From: a bacterium
Lineage (GTDB): Bacteria; Armatimonadota; Abditibacteriia; Abditibacteriales; Abditibacteriaceae
Assembly (NCBI GenBank): GCA_004172935.1
Contig: SDZD01000005.1
Span: 124,001-188,000, forward strand
Length of the DNA: 64,000 nucleotides
Reading direction: 5' to 3'
In this document: positions 1 through 8,206 of the stretch, one piece after another
How the letters are laid out: each line of letters begins with the position of its first letter
How positions within the stretch are numbered: the first letter of the stretch is position 1
Made by a program: the position numbers and the translations under genes
The notes under the pieces: model-generated
What the model saw: the letters and a program-made list of their open reading frames with translations, nothing else
What the model was told of the DNA's origin: nothing
Database searches by the model: none

Positions 1-2
1 CC

Positions 3-149
3 GGCAGGTCATATATTCAAAGCTACATTTCGGTTATCACCCTGCGCGATGGTCTTATCTCTCACTATCGCGATTACTGGAATCCACTCGTCGCAATCGA
101 AACGATGGGCGGTTCAGAAGCCATAAATGCCGCTGTGCAGGGGAAATAA
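3..149 (+). CDS. SnoaL-like / NTF2-fold protein, C-terminal part
   Basis: The reading frame is open from the window edge and ends in TAA at 147-149, giving about 48 C-terminal residues. They contain SYISVITLRDGLISHYRDYW followed by NPLVAIE, which resembles the last two strands of SnoaL-like/PhzA-PhzB-type NTF2-fold proteins, where a 'DGKI..YRDYWNP' strand is common. The family includes small cyclases, isomerases and many proteins without a known reaction, so I assign only the fold. The next ATG lies 2 bases after the stop, so this gene and the following oxidoreductase form an operon. The N-terminus lies outside the window. Confidence 0.7.
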   Translation, partial: GRSYIQSYISVITLRDGLISHYRDYWNPLVAIETMGGSEAINAAVQGK

Positions 150-150
150 C

Positions 151-987
151 ATGCGAGATCAAATCTTGATTACTGGCGGGGGCGGCAAAACGGGTAGTCG
201 GTTGGCCGCGAATCTGCGCCAACGCGCGGCCAAATTCCGCATCGCACAGCGTTCGCCGCAGGGCGAAGGAAACGTGCGTTTCGATTGGCTTGATGCCTCG
301 ACATACGAAGCGGCGCTCGTTGATGTTCGCGCCGCTTACCTGGTGGCTCCGAGCAATGTGCCCGACCCGTTGATAGCTATGCGTCCTTTTCTTGAAAGGG
401 CCATCGAGAGTGGAGTAGAGCGTTTCGTGTTACTCAGCGCCTCCATTCTGGAGGAAGGTGGCCCGATGATGGGCGAGGTTCATGCTTTTCTTAAGCGCCA
501 TGCGCCGCAGTGGGTGGCTTTGCGTCCGACATGGTTCATGCAGAACTTCTCGGAAGGTCAGCATCTGCCCACCATTCGCGATGAAAGCGCCATCTATTCG
601 GCTACGGGCGATGGCCGAGTGCCGTTCATTGATGCCAGCGATATTGCCGCTGTTGCAGCCGAGGCGCTAACTGCCCCCGATTTCGCCAGTCGCGACATCG
701 TGCTGACCGGGCCACAACTGCTTTCTTACGCCGAGGTCGCGCAGATTTTATCGGCCACCATTGGGCGTCCGATTGTGCAGCGTCGCTTGAGTGAGTCGGA
801 ATTGGCCGCATGGTTCGGCGCTCAGGGAATCGAATCGCAATATGCTCAGGTATTGGCAGCGATGGACACCGCTATTGCCAACGGCGGCGAAGAGCGTTTG
901 ACCAGCGAGGTACTCGACATCACAGGTTATGCCCCCACCAGTTTTGCGGACTTTGTGCGTGCCTCGCGGGATGTATGGAGTAACTGA
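151..987 (+). CDS. NmrA-like NAD(P)-binding oxidoreductase
   Basis: A 278-residue protein with an N-terminal Rossmann loop, ILITGGGGKTGSR (residues 5-17), typical of atypical short-chain dehydrogenases of the NmrA/HSCARG group; it is also close to the EasG (ergot alkaloid reductase) type that carries GKT-GS/AS. These proteins bind NAD(P)H and act as reductases or redox sensors; no substrate can be read here. I chose the ATG at 151 rather than the in-frame start at 127 because the Rossmann strand then begins immediately and the upstream stop at 149 leaves a tight operon junction with the SnoaL-like gene. Cytosolic; no signal peptide. Confidence 0.8.
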   Translation: MRDQILITGGGGKTGSRLAANLRQRAAKFRIAQRSPQGEGNVRFDWLDASTYEAALVDVRAAYLVAPSNVPDPLIAMRPFLERAIESGVERFVLLSASILEEGGPMMGEVHAFLKRHAPQWVALRPTWFMQNFSEGQHLPTIRDESAIYSATGDGRVPFIDASDIAAVAAEALTAPDFASRDIVLTGPQLLSYAEVAQILSATIGRPIVQRRLSESELAAWFGAQGIESQYAQVLAAMDTAIANGGEERLTSEVLDITGYAPTSFADFVRASRDVWSN

Positions 988-1060
988 GCCTTAAACAACA
1001 ACTTCCGCAACCGTGACCGAGTAGGGCTGTCACAACCATCAAATAAAGATGGGTGATAAT

Positions 1061-1606
1061 ATGAAATTGGTTCGGTTGTCTACGCTGATGTGGTTGGAGG
1101 TAGCGCTACTATTGGGATGGTCTTTTCTGATCGTCGTTTTTGAAATTAGTTTTGCCGTTTCGCTGTTGCGGGAGTTTTGCCTGTTTGCGGCGTTTGTTTC
1201 GGCATTGCTGCTGCTGCCCGGTTTCCTTTCAGAGCATCGTCAACAGGCGCTCCGTATTTACGCGGTGTTCTGCGTGCTTTTAATGGGGCTACGGTTTGTT
1301 GCCATTAGTCCGGTCAAGCCGTTCATGCAATTTCAAGCATCGCTTGTCAACGGCACAAGCAAAAGCGAAGTGCAGCAACGCTTCGTTAGCTACTTTCCGC
1401 CGAATGGATGGTTTCGCCAGCCTGTCATCGACTGGGGCGATGGTTCGCCAGTGACTCCTTACGATAACGAACCTGTGTTAGCTGGAACTCCTGACCAGTC
1501 AATTCAATATACCCTCGACCCCAATGATGGGGCTTACAACGCGGAGTGGCTTATCGTTTATCTCGAAAAGGGGCGTGTGGTGGGGACAGAGTATTTGGGA
1601 GATTAG
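1061..1606 (+). CDS. Small membrane protein of unknown function
   Basis: A 181-residue protein. Residues about 8-95 are strongly hydrophobic and give three predicted membrane segments (WLEVALLLGWSFLIVVFEI, a second around FCLFAAFVSALLLLPGFL, a third around IYAVFCVLLMGLRFV). The remaining about 85 residues form a soluble domain with an NGTSKSEVQQRF segment resembling SmpA/OmlA-like small domains in spacing only. A start at 1049 adds four residues (MGDN) and cannot be excluded; neither start has a strong ribosome binding site. The gene ends 18 bp before a bidirectional terminator. I do not recognise the family. Confidence 0.65.
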   Translation: MKLVRLSTLMWLEVALLLGWSFLIVVFEISFAVSLLREFCLFAAFVSALLLLPGFLSEHRQQALRIYAVFCVLLMGLRFVAISPVKPFMQFQASLVNGTSKSEVQQRFVSYFPPNGWFRQPVIDWGDGSPVTPYDNEPVLAGTPDQSIQYTLDPNDGAYNAEWLIVYLEKGRVVGTEYLGD

Positions 1607-1623
1607 GAGGCTAAACGAGCAGC

Positions 1624-1654
1624 AAAAAGCGCCCGATTTGACCGGGCGCTTTTT
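1624..1654. terminator. Bidirectional intrinsic terminator
   Basis: AAAAAGCGCCCG and CGGGCGCTTTTT form a 12-bp stem around a short loop, with an A tract on one side and a T tract on the other. It lies between two convergent genes (membrane protein and NYN protein) and can serve both. Confidence 0.9.
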
Positions 1655-1659
1655 AATTT

Positions 1660-3783
1660 TTATTCGCTGTTTTCGGCGGGAGCCGTTTCTTCGGTTGCTA
1701 CCGCTTTCTTGGCGCGGCTGGGACGGCGGCGCTTCGGTTTGGCGGGAGTTGCTTCGGCGATAGTGTCGATGCTGGCAGTCGATTCCGTTGCGAGTGCAGC
1801 GTCAGCGCCCGCTGTGGGTTCTGTGTCGCCAACAGGCAACGCTTCCGTTGTGATGGAAACCGAATCGACTGGCGGCGCTGCCTCGGAAGACACTGCATCG
1901 CCCGGCTCGGCCATGGCCTCGACAATAGGAGGAGTGGCGGCTTCTTCGGTTGCTACTGCCTTCTTGGCGCGGCTGGGACGGCGACGCTTTGGCTTGGCGG
2001 GTGCCTCGGCCTGGGCTTCCGCTTGAACGGCGGGCACTCCGGCTGGATCAGCGGTGGGCAACTCGGCATTTTCTTCGGGCAAGGCCGGAGCAATCGCTTC
2101 GACTGTGACACCCTCTGATTCTGTTGTGACTTCGATTGCTGTCGGCTCTGTTGCCTCTGCGGCAGGAGCGATTTCTTCGAGAGCTTCGAGGGCTGTCTGA
2201 ACTTCGGCTATTGCTTCCGTGGGCGCTTCGACTGGAAGCACGCCATTGACGGGCGCCTCGGTGTCCGATTCGAGTGCGGTTCCGATGGGTTCCACCGAAA
2301 TGGGGCTTTGCGAATCACCGAAGGTATCGGCTGCCTCGACCATGCCAGTTGTTTCCGCTTCGGCGGATGCTTCGTCGCTGGCGAATTCAGGGGCGTCCTG
2401 ATCGTTGGGTACGACGCCATCCGAAACGACGGTGATCTGGCCCGACGCGCTGCGACGGCGGCGACGAGTGCGCAGACGGCGGCCTTCGGTTGCAGGAACT
2501 TCCTGGGCCGCGACTTCGGCGACAGCTTCGGCTTCGTTGCTAACGACTTCCACTTCCGCTTCGGTTGCCGTTTCGGCTTCTAGCTCTTGAGGAGCATCGT
2601 CGAAGTCGCTGATGTCACCGAGGTCGAGCGGTGGACGACCGCCCTTGCCGGAGAAGCGGCGGTTGGAAGGGCGCAAGCCACGCGAGATCAACTCGGCGCG
2701 TGCGATGGTGTTTTGGGCGATTTCCTGAAGCGATTCGGTCTGTGCTTCGGCCATCGTTTCGGGATCGTAGCCAAAAGCTCCGTCCGCGAACACGGCGCCG
2801 CCATCGAACTCACCATTGCCATTGCTTTCTGTTTCGGCGTAGTAGTCGGTTTCGACTGTGTCGATAGAATCGGCGGTGGCGTCGAGTTCGATATCAACGT
2901 TAATCTCGTCGTCTTCCTCAATGGTGAGTTCGGGAACGGGAATGGCTTCGACGCGCGCGGCGATGGTCGCGATTTTCTCGTCGCGACGAGCGCGATTTTC
3001 GGCGCGGCGATCCATCTTCTGCTGGATTGGGCCTTCGTCTTCATCGGGAAGCAGAACGTGGAATTCGCCCGAAACCTTGTCGCGCGGCCCTAGTTTCACT
3101 ACGCCGTTTTGAACGGCTTTTTGCAGAAACTGGCGGAATTGTGTGCAGCCGAACGTCCGCTCCGAAAAGACGGGGTTGAGCTGAATCATCATCTGCTTCA
3201 CGCCGGAACCACGAATTTCGGTGCCGCGTTCGCGCAATGCTTCCATGGCGCGGTGCAACAGCGCGAAGGCGCCTTCGAGAGTGGTGGCGTCTTCGGTTGC
3301 CCCTACGCTCTGGGCCAACAGGTTTTCGTAGGAAATGAACTCGTTGCAGTTGCGGCGCAGCATGTCGCTGGTGAAACGATTGCCGCAAATAACGAGGACG
3401 CGACGGCCTAACGACTGCAATTTTTTGATGAGAGGCAAAAAGTCGGAGTCGCCCGACACGATGGCGAACGTGTCGATATGTGATTGAGTGAGGCCGATTT
3501 CAAAGCCATCGAGAGCGATGCGAATGTCGGCGCTGTTTTTGATGACCGGGCCAAAGGCGGGGGTCTCGACGAGTTCGAGGCCCTGTTCCATAAGGCGACG
3601 GCGGTGGCGGTTGTGACGATACCAGTCGCCATAAACTCGCCCCAGAACGATGGTTCCGCGCTCTCTGAGCGCGTTTACAACAAGTTCGATGTCAAAGCCC
3701 GGATCTTCCAAGCCCAACACGACGTTGTCGAAATCAACCAGCAGAGCGATTTTTGCTCCGCTTAATCCGTTGTTCGGTTCCAA
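1660..3783 (-). CDS. NYN domain protein with LOTUS (OST-HTH) domain and basic/acidic tail
   Basis: A 707-residue protein. Residues about 10-150 are a NYN/LabA-type PIN-like nuclease domain: LLVDFDNV near the start and IVSGDSDFLPLI further on supply the conserved acidic residues. Residues about 168-240 match an OST-HTH/LOTUS domain (AFALLHRAMEAL ... FGCTQFRQFLQ), an RNA-binding module that often follows NYN. The other two thirds are low complexity: acidic, Ala/Glu/Thr-rich stretches with three basic patches, RRLRTRRRRR and two copies of PAKPKRRRPSRAKKAV. The two copies are also near-identical at the DNA level (about 1684-1745 and 1936-2000). Likely a cytosolic RNA-binding or RNA-processing protein; the target is unknown. 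Confidence 0.85.
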   Translation of the reverse strand: MEPNNGLSGAKIALLVDFDNVVLGLEDPGFDIELVVNALRERGTIVLGRVYGDWYRHNRHRRRLMEQGLELVETPAFGPVIKNSADIRIALDGFEIGLTQSHIDTFAIVSGDSDFLPLIKKLQSLGRRVLVICGNRFTSDMLRRNCNEFISYENLLAQSVGATEDATTLEGAFALLHRAMEALRERGTEIRGSGVKQMMIQLNPVFSERTFGCTQFRQFLQKAVQNGVVKLGPRDKVSGEFHVLLPDEDEGPIQQKMDRRAENRARRDEKIATIAARVEAIPVPELTIEEDDEINVDIELDATADSIDTVETDYYAETESNGNGEFDGGAVFADGAFGYDPETMAEAQTESLQEIAQNTIARAELISRGLRPSNRRFSGKGGRPPLDLGDISDFDDAPQELEAETATEAEVEVVSNEAEAVAEVAAQEVPATEGRRLRTRRRRRSASGQITVVSDGVVPNDQDAPEFASDEASAEAETTGMVEAADTFGDSQSPISVEPIGTALESDTEAPVNGVLPVEAPTEAIAEVQTALEALEEIAPAAEATEPTAIEVTTESEGVTVEAIAPALPEENAELPTADPAGVPAVQAEAQAEAPAKPKRRRPSRAKKAVATEEAATPPIVEAMAEPGDAVSSEAAPPVDSVSITTEALPVGDTEPTAGADAALATESTASIDTIAEATPAKPKRRRPSRAKKAVATEETAPAENSE

Positions 3784-4296
3784 ATTGTCTCCGGTGAGAG
3801 GCGTTTCATAGTGCCTCAGAATTTTGGAACGGCGCCAAAGACGGCAGCAACAGCAGAGTCAAGGTGCGGGTACAGAGGGGAAACGCTTGCGATGAGAAGG
3901 GTTGGCAAAGCGAACACGCACCGAAAATTGGCTGGCTACCTAACCCGAAATAGTTAAGGGTAGGGCGTCGTTTAGGAAAGTGTAACTTTTTAGCGTCAAG
4001 TCGGTTGTAAAAAGGAAAATCCCTTACTTTTCGGCGCAGTGAAGCTTTCGCGAAAGTGCCACAATGTAGGGGATTTGGGGGACGAAAAGGCTTTATGCAA
4101 TGCTATGAGCCGCACAGCGTTTCAGGTCTTGGGAAAAGGGGATTTTCTTTAGCAAAATGGGGCGTTCGCTAACAGATACTTGGGAGATTTTCATTGTTCT
4201 AGGCATACACAAAAAAGTGAGGATATTGTAAGATTAGGGCGGATTCGTTCCACTTGTTTGGCGGATTTGGCCAAAACATTTTATAAGGAATTTCAC
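3784..4296. other. Intergenic region between NYN gene and prepilin gene
   Basis: This 513-bp divergent spacer holds no convincing gene. It must contain the promoters of the NYN gene (leftward) and of the prepilin gene (rightward). The one clear structural element is the inverted repeat at 4017-4076 described separately. I see no tRNA, no known riboswitch signature and no insertion-sequence ends. Confidence 0.6.
4017..4076. promoter_or_regulatory. Branched inverted repeat, candidate structured RNA
   Basis: AAATCCCTTAC (4017-4027) pairs with GTAGGGGATTT (4066-4076) to give an 11-bp stem with one G-U pair. Enclosed are a GGC/GCC pairing (4033-4035 with 4058-4060) and the perfect palindrome CTTTCGCGAAAG (4045-4056). 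It lies about 220 bases before the prepilin start at 4297 and about 235 bases upstream of the oppositely directed NYN gene. It matches no riboswitch that I can recall. Confidence 0.35.
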
Positions 4297-5064
4297 ATGT
4301 TTTATTGTAATGAAAATAAAGGATTCACCCTTATTGAGCTATTGGTAGTGATAGCGATAATCGCCCTGCTTGCCGCGATTTTATTCCCGGTGTTCGCGCG
4401 CGCGCGGGAGAATGCACGTCGTACTTCGTGCCAATCTAACCTGCGCCAAATTGGCATGGGATTCATGCAATACACGCAGGATTATGACGAATCTCTTCCC
4501 ATGAAAAGCGGCAGTAGTGGGTCGGGTGCCGTCCCCGTCGCCTGGTTGCACTCGACTCAGCCCTACATCAAGAACTATCAGGTTCTGCGCTGTCCCAGCG
4601 ACGCAACTCTTGCGGGAAACCCTGGCCCCGGTTCGGCCAATACCAGTTATGGTATCAACGCGATTGGGTCTTACGCAGTCTTTAGGCCAGGCGGCTGGAC
4701 AGATAAGTGGCCTTATTTTCCACCCGTTAGCGAAGAGGGAGCCTCCGTTCGGTTAGCCAGCCTTGAAGCACCTTCAACTACCGTGCAATGCCTTGATGCC
4801 AATTTGTACGAATATTATTCCTTTTTCGGCGACTATAGCGCGAATGGAATTCTTCCAATTCAAAACACCAATCCCCGTACTATGGGCGGAGCGGGATATA
4901 GCTGTGTTGCAATTGAACGGCACCTGGATACCGTCAACGTTTTGTGGGTCGATGGTCACGTCAAGCCAATGAAGTTGGACACACTGCATAAAATTGGAGA
5001 ACGTATAGGCACCTCCTCCGATTATGCCGCGACCTATTTCACCACCAAAGCCGATCCCGAATAA
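4297..5064 (+). CDS. Prepilin-like protein with H-X9-DG motif (paralogue 1)
   Basis: A 255-residue type II/IV prepilin-like protein. After a short leader (MFYCNENKG) comes [19 protein letters not shown], the prepilin peptidase cleavage site (G before F) and hydrophobic helix, then [10 protein letters not shown]. The C-terminus has [18 protein letters not shown], the H-X9-DG processing-associated motif. Such proteins are inserted in the membrane and may build pseudopili; paralogues are numerous in Armatimonadota and Planctomycetota. I chose the ATG at 4297 because AAGGAA lies 6 bases upstream and the leader length is right; the reading frame is open back to 4180. Three paralogues lie at 25.4, 27.0 and 28.0 kb. 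Confidence 0.88.
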   Translation: MFYCNENKGFTLIELLVVIAIIALLAAILFPVFARARENARRTSCQSNLRQIGMGFMQYTQDYDESLPMKSGSSGSGAVPVAWLHSTQPYIKNYQVLRCPSDATLAGNPGPGSANTSYGINAIGSYAVFRPGGWTDKWPYFPPVSEEGASVRLASLEAPSTTVQCLDANLYEYYSFFGDYSANGILPIQNTNPRTMGGAGYSCVAIERHLDTVNVLWVDGHVKPMKLDTLHKIGERIGTSSDYAATYFTTKADPE

Positions 5065-5084
5065 ACGGCAGACCAGATAAAAAC

Positions 5085-5116
5085 AAAAAGACGACCGAGA
5101 AATCGGTCGTCTTTTT
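5085..5116. terminator. Bidirectional intrinsic terminator
   Basis: A perfect 14-bp stem, AAAAAGACGACCGA / TCGGTCGTCTTTTT, around loop GAAA. It separates the convergent prepilin gene and PFK-like gene. Confidence 0.92.
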
Positions 5117-5129
5117 TATATCTTGGAAA

Positions 5130-6266
5130 TTAGCCCAATGTCGAATATTCGGGCAGAGCGCCGCCCAGCAATGGGCGCGCCCAGTCCAGGAACTCTTCGG
5201 TGACGTTGGTGCCGTTGGCCGCGATGAAGTTGTCGGGCAGAGTGCGTGGGTACTCTTCGACCTGTTCGAGGCGCAGGCTGGCTTCGACGACTTTATAGCC
5301 GCGTTCGCCGCGTCCCTCATCGGCGCGGTTGAGGGCGACGACGTAGCCGGAGGCATCCTCGGCGCTCAGGCGAGCGACCAATCCGCCCAGATTGTAGGCT
5401 TCGTCTGCGTCGGCGCGGGCGATGTTGGCGCCCGAAACGCTGGTGATCAAACCGATTTTGTCCCAGCGCGAAGGCAGGTTCAAGCGCTCGCTCAGGATGT
5501 CGGCCAATGCCGGGCCGTTCAGCTGTTCGCCATCTTTGCTTTGTGCGCCGTCGGTTGTGACGAGCAGGGCATAGCCAAATTTTTGAGTGGCGCGGCGAGT
5601 CTCTTCGATCAACTCATCGACATCGACTGGACGCTCTGGCAACAAAATCGAGTGCGGTGCTGAATTCATTTCGTCGCGGGCCAAAGCTGTTGCTGCGGCC
5701 AACCAGCCAGCGCCAGCGCCGCCGATTTCTAGCACTACTAACGGCTCTTCGCCGCCCTGTGCGCCGCGTGCGCCGTCGCGGGCTGCGACTGCTGCCGCAC
5801 GGGCTGCCGAGCCGAAACCGACGCAGTGGTCGCCCGCTGTAATCTCGTTTTCGGGCGAAGCGGGAACAACCAGAACGCTCAACTGGTAGCCCTGCGCCAT
5901 GGCGGCGCTTTTGGCGAACTTGGCGAGTTCAACTGCGGGCAAGCCGCCGATGAGGAACAGAGTGCCGATGCCACGATTTTTCAACGATGCCACGAACAAA
6001 GCGGCGTCCTCTTCGCCCAGATAGCGAACGCGGGCACCCAGAACCGAGCCTGGTGTGCGGCGCAAACCTTCGATTGTTTTGCGTTTTTGAGCGCCCAAAT
6101 CAACGAGGCGTCCATCAAGTGCGCCCGCAAGTCCAGCGAGCGCACCATAAATTTCACCGATGTGGTCGCTTTGGCCCAATTCGTCCAAAATTCCGGCAAT
6201 TGTGTTGTTAGTCACGGCTGTTGGTGCGCCCGCGACGGCGATTAGTGCATTTTCTCCTCGTGCCAT
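5130..6266 (-). CDS. 6-phosphofructokinase family protein lacking catalytic residues
   Basis: A 378-residue protein that aligns along its whole length with the PPi-type branch of phosphofructokinases: PTAV near residue 15, IYGALAGLAG (39-48), LRRTPGSVLGA (68-78), DHCVGFGSAA (146-155) and AGWLAAATALA. The active-site motifs are changed. The GGD[D/G]S loop reads GGLPA (107-111). PKTIDND reads PASPENE (135-141), so both catalytic-region aspartates are glutamates. MGR reads GGA (182-184). The N-terminal nucleotide/PPi glycine loop (GGGPTA) reads AGAPTA. Loss of activity is an inference; a regulatory or scaffolding role is possible. A terminator-like hairpin lies in its leader (6331-6358). Confidence 0.8.
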   Translation of the reverse strand: MARGENALIAVAGAPTAVTNNTIAGILDELGQSDHIGEIYGALAGLAGALDGRLVDLGAQKRKTIEGLRRTPGSVLGARVRYLGEEDAALFVASLKNRGIGTLFLIGGLPAVELAKFAKSAAMAQGYQLSVLVVPASPENEITAGDHCVGFGSAARAAAVAARDGARGAQGGEEPLVVLEIGGAGAGWLAAATALARDEMNSAPHSILLPERPVDVDELIEETRRATQKFGYALLVTTDGAQSKDGEQLNGPALADILSERLNLPSRWDKIGLITSVSGANIARADADEAYNLGGLVARLSAEDASGYVVALNRADEGRGERGYKVVEASLRLEQVEEYPRTLPDNFIAANGTNVTEEFLDWARPLLGGALPEYSTLG

Positions 6267-6330
6267 AATGGTTTCAGGTTCTCCTTGTCATCTGGCGCCC
6301 GTTTTCAAGGCGCGAAAAAGGCAAAATAAA

Positions 6331-6358
6331 AGCCGACGACGCCCCCGGCGCCTCGGCT
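6331..6358 (-). promoter_or_regulatory. Terminator-like hairpin in the leader of the PFK-like gene
   Basis: On the minus strand AGCCGA ... TCGGCT encloses a GC-rich core and is followed by TTTTATTTTG. It lies 65-92 bases upstream of the ATG of the PFK-like gene, so it would be transcribed as part of its leader and could act as an attenuator. It might instead block leftward read-through from antisense transcripts of the divergent gene. Confidence 0.4.
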
Positions 6359-6428
6359 ATTTCCTTCTTCGCGCAGGTGCGCGATTCCTTTCAAGGATAC
6401 CATACGGCCATTAACATTTTGTCCTCTT

Positions 6429-6989
6429 ATGTCTATTCCCGACGAAAAATCGCGTTTGCGTCGCGAAATCAAAAGCGCCCGTGTCCAAATCAGTGCCGCC
6501 GAACGTTATTCGGCCTCGTTCGCCTTGAGTCAACGCCTGTGGTCTTTTCTGCTCGAATCTGATGTACCATGCGTCGGTGTTTACCTTGCCACACCTGCCG
6601 AAATCTCTCTCGACCCCCTCATCGAAAACTTGTTGCAAGCGGGTATTGAGGTCAGCGCTCCGCGTGTTGATCTCGAATCGAACAGCATGGCATTCTTTCA
6701 CATGACTTCGTTGGAGGATGTGCAAAACGGCCCCTGGAATTTGCGCCAACCGCGTAGCGAACGCCAAATAACGCCCCCTCTGCTACTAATTCCCGGCGTG
6801 GCTTTCGATGCGCGCGGCCACAGATTGGGAATGGGGGCGGGCTGGTATGACCGCACGCTTTCCTCTGGCGTGCAAACGGTGGGTATCTGCTACGATTGGC
6901 AGATCATACCCCATGTCCCCACCGAAGAACATGACTATCCGATGACCTGGGTGTTCTCGGATAAGAGAACTTTCGGGCCATTTGGGTAG
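6429..6989 (+). CDS. 5-formyltetrahydrofolate cyclo-ligase
   Basis: A 186-residue protein, the usual length of the MTHFS/YgfA family. It converts 5-formyl-THF to 5,10-methenyl-THF with ATP hydrolysis in the cytosol. The signature is clear: SRLRREIKSAR at the N-terminus binds the phosphates of ATP, PGVAFD (about 122-127) precedes the metal/ATP loop GMGAGWYDR (about 134-142), and the C-terminal part has CYDWQ and the HVPTEEHD motif. It is divergent from the PFK-like gene and convergent with the DUF1499 gene, five bases apart. FolC at 44.2 kb and FolE2 at 33.6 kb belong to related pterin/folate chemistry but are not linked to it. Confidence 0.93.
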   Translation: MSIPDEKSRLRREIKSARVQISAAERYSASFALSQRLWSFLLESDVPCVGVYLATPAEISLDPLIENLLQAGIEVSAPRVDLESNSMAFFHMTSLEDVQNGPWNLRQPRSERQITPPLLLIPGVAFDARGHRLGMGAGWYDRTLSSGVQTVGICYDWQIIPHVPTEEHDYPMTWVFSDKRTFGPFG

Positions 6990-6994
6990 TTCGA

Positions 6995-7456
6995 TTAAGC
7001 GAAGAGCCTGTCGAGTTCGCCAAGTATCTGCCATGCGTGGCGCCGATTCTCGCCGAAGTCGCCCTTGCCGACTTGCGAATGCGATTCTATATTGACTTCG
7101 ATTTCCTCGTCGTTTTTACGGGTTATCGAGACTGTCAATATATCGGTGAACACGATGACCGGAACTCGAAACGTTAAACGCGCTTCGTCGGGGGAGATGT
7201 GTTGTAGCGCGCTCAATTTCCATGAACGTCCGTATGTCGAAAGCGAAATTGCGGCGATTTTTTGCGCCGCCGCATCAGGCGTCGATTTGTAGACGCGCGT
7301 TTTCAATTCGCTGCTGTCCGGCGAAGTTTGCACCGAATTAGTCGGTGGATTGGTGTTGGTTAGCTTGGCGAACACGACGAAGCCTCCTAGAAAAACGAGA
7401 GACGCCAGCCAAAAAGTACGTTTAGAACCAGAGGAGCGTGGGGCAAAAAGTGACAT
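6995..7456 (-). CDS. DUF1499-like membrane-anchored protein
   Basis: A 153-residue protein with one N-terminal membrane segment (TFWLASLVFLGGFVVFA) and a periplasmic or extracytoplasmic domain. The C-terminus carries SHSQVGKGDFGENRRHAWQI, the most conserved part of DUF1499 proteins, whose function is unknown. I chose the ATG at 7456 (MSLFAPRSSG); an upstream start at 7486 would add ten residues. The gene is downstream of the zinc-ribbon gene on the same strand and may be the last member of that operon (48-bp gap). Confidence 0.7.
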   Translation of the reverse strand: MSLFAPRSSGSKRTFWLASLVFLGGFVVFAKLTNTNPPTNSVQTSPDSSELKTRVYKSTPDAAAQKIAAISLSTYGRSWKLSALQHISPDEARLTFRVPVIVFTDILTVSITRKNDEEIEVNIESHSQVGKGDFGENRRHAWQILGELDRLFA

Positions 7457-7504
7457 TGGCTTTTCGAGTTGCAAAATTGCGCCCACCGCTCAGATTCTGG
7501 GCGC

Positions 7505-8194
7505 TTATGCTGCCACAAAAATCAATCGGCTGCACGATTCGCACTGCGGGAACGCTTCGCTGGGGGCGGCGCGAAGAAAATCGCGGCTCAGTGTCGTGCC
7601 GCACGCACTGCATCCCCCTTTGATAATCTCGCTGACGCCCAAACCGCCGTGTTTTTTGAATGAAGCGACGTATTTTTCGGTTTCAACGGGCGATAGCTTC
7701 CCTGATAGCGCCGGGCGCTGGGCGCGTTTGCGGGCCAGTTGCGCATCAAGGTCGGTGCTCGATTTCGTGAACTCGCCCTCGACTCGTGCAACTTCGGCTT
7801 CGGCACGCTTAAATTCGGCTTCCAGTTCGCCGATGCGCTTTTGCAGTGATTCACCTTCGTCCATCAATTCCAGGATGGTTTCGTCCAACTCGCCGCGTGT
7901 TTTCGTAAGTCCGGCAATGTCCTTTTCCAGGGCGGCGACATCGTGGGCGCTCGATGATGAGTTGAGGCGGGCTTTCTGTTTCGCGATTTTGGATTCGGTG
8001 GCTTCGAGTTCGTCTTCGCGTGTGCTTCGCGTTTTCGCTACGCCCTGTTCTTCGGCGCGAACCGCTTCCAATATGGTGCGTGTCTCGTCGCGTTTCTGGC
8101 GGGCGTTGGTGCCGTCGTCAAGCGCCTTTTTTTCGCGCGACAACGAGAGGATGGCGGAGTCGAGGTGTTGCAGATCAAGCAGTGCGCGGTTCAT
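7505..8194 (-). CDS. Coiled-coil protein with C4 zinc ribbon
   Basis: About 229 residues. Residues 1-155 are a long, highly charged antiparallel coiled coil; the C-terminus has CSACGTTL and QCESCSR, four cysteines forming a zinc ribbon (zf-RING_7/CT398-like family). Members of this family are usually encoded next to Nif3 and ribonuclease HI or MazG genes, as here: the Nif3 gene ends only a few bases upstream. Family members have been linked to RNA or flagellar factors in other bacteria, but no biochemical role is firm. I prefer the ATG at 8194 (MNRALLDLQ); an in-frame start at 8203 adds three residues. Confidence 0.83.
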   Translation of the reverse strand: MNRALLDLQHLDSAILSLSREKKALDDGTNARQKRDETRTILEAVRAEEQGVAKTRSTREDELEATESKIAKQKARLNSSSSAHDVAALEKDIAGLTKTRGELDETILELMDEGESLQKRIGELEAEFKRAEAEVARVEGEFTKSSTDLDAQLARKRAQRPALSGKLSPVETEKYVASFKKHGGLGVSEIIKGGCSACGTTLSRDFLRAAPSEAFPQCESCSRLIFVAA

Positions 8195-8206
8195 GATTTC
8201 CACATC

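Noticed and set aside
2587..3093. A 168-residue plus-strand frame rich in Phe and Gly
   Set aside because: It is antisense to the NYN gene; composition reflects the reverse of the acidic codons.
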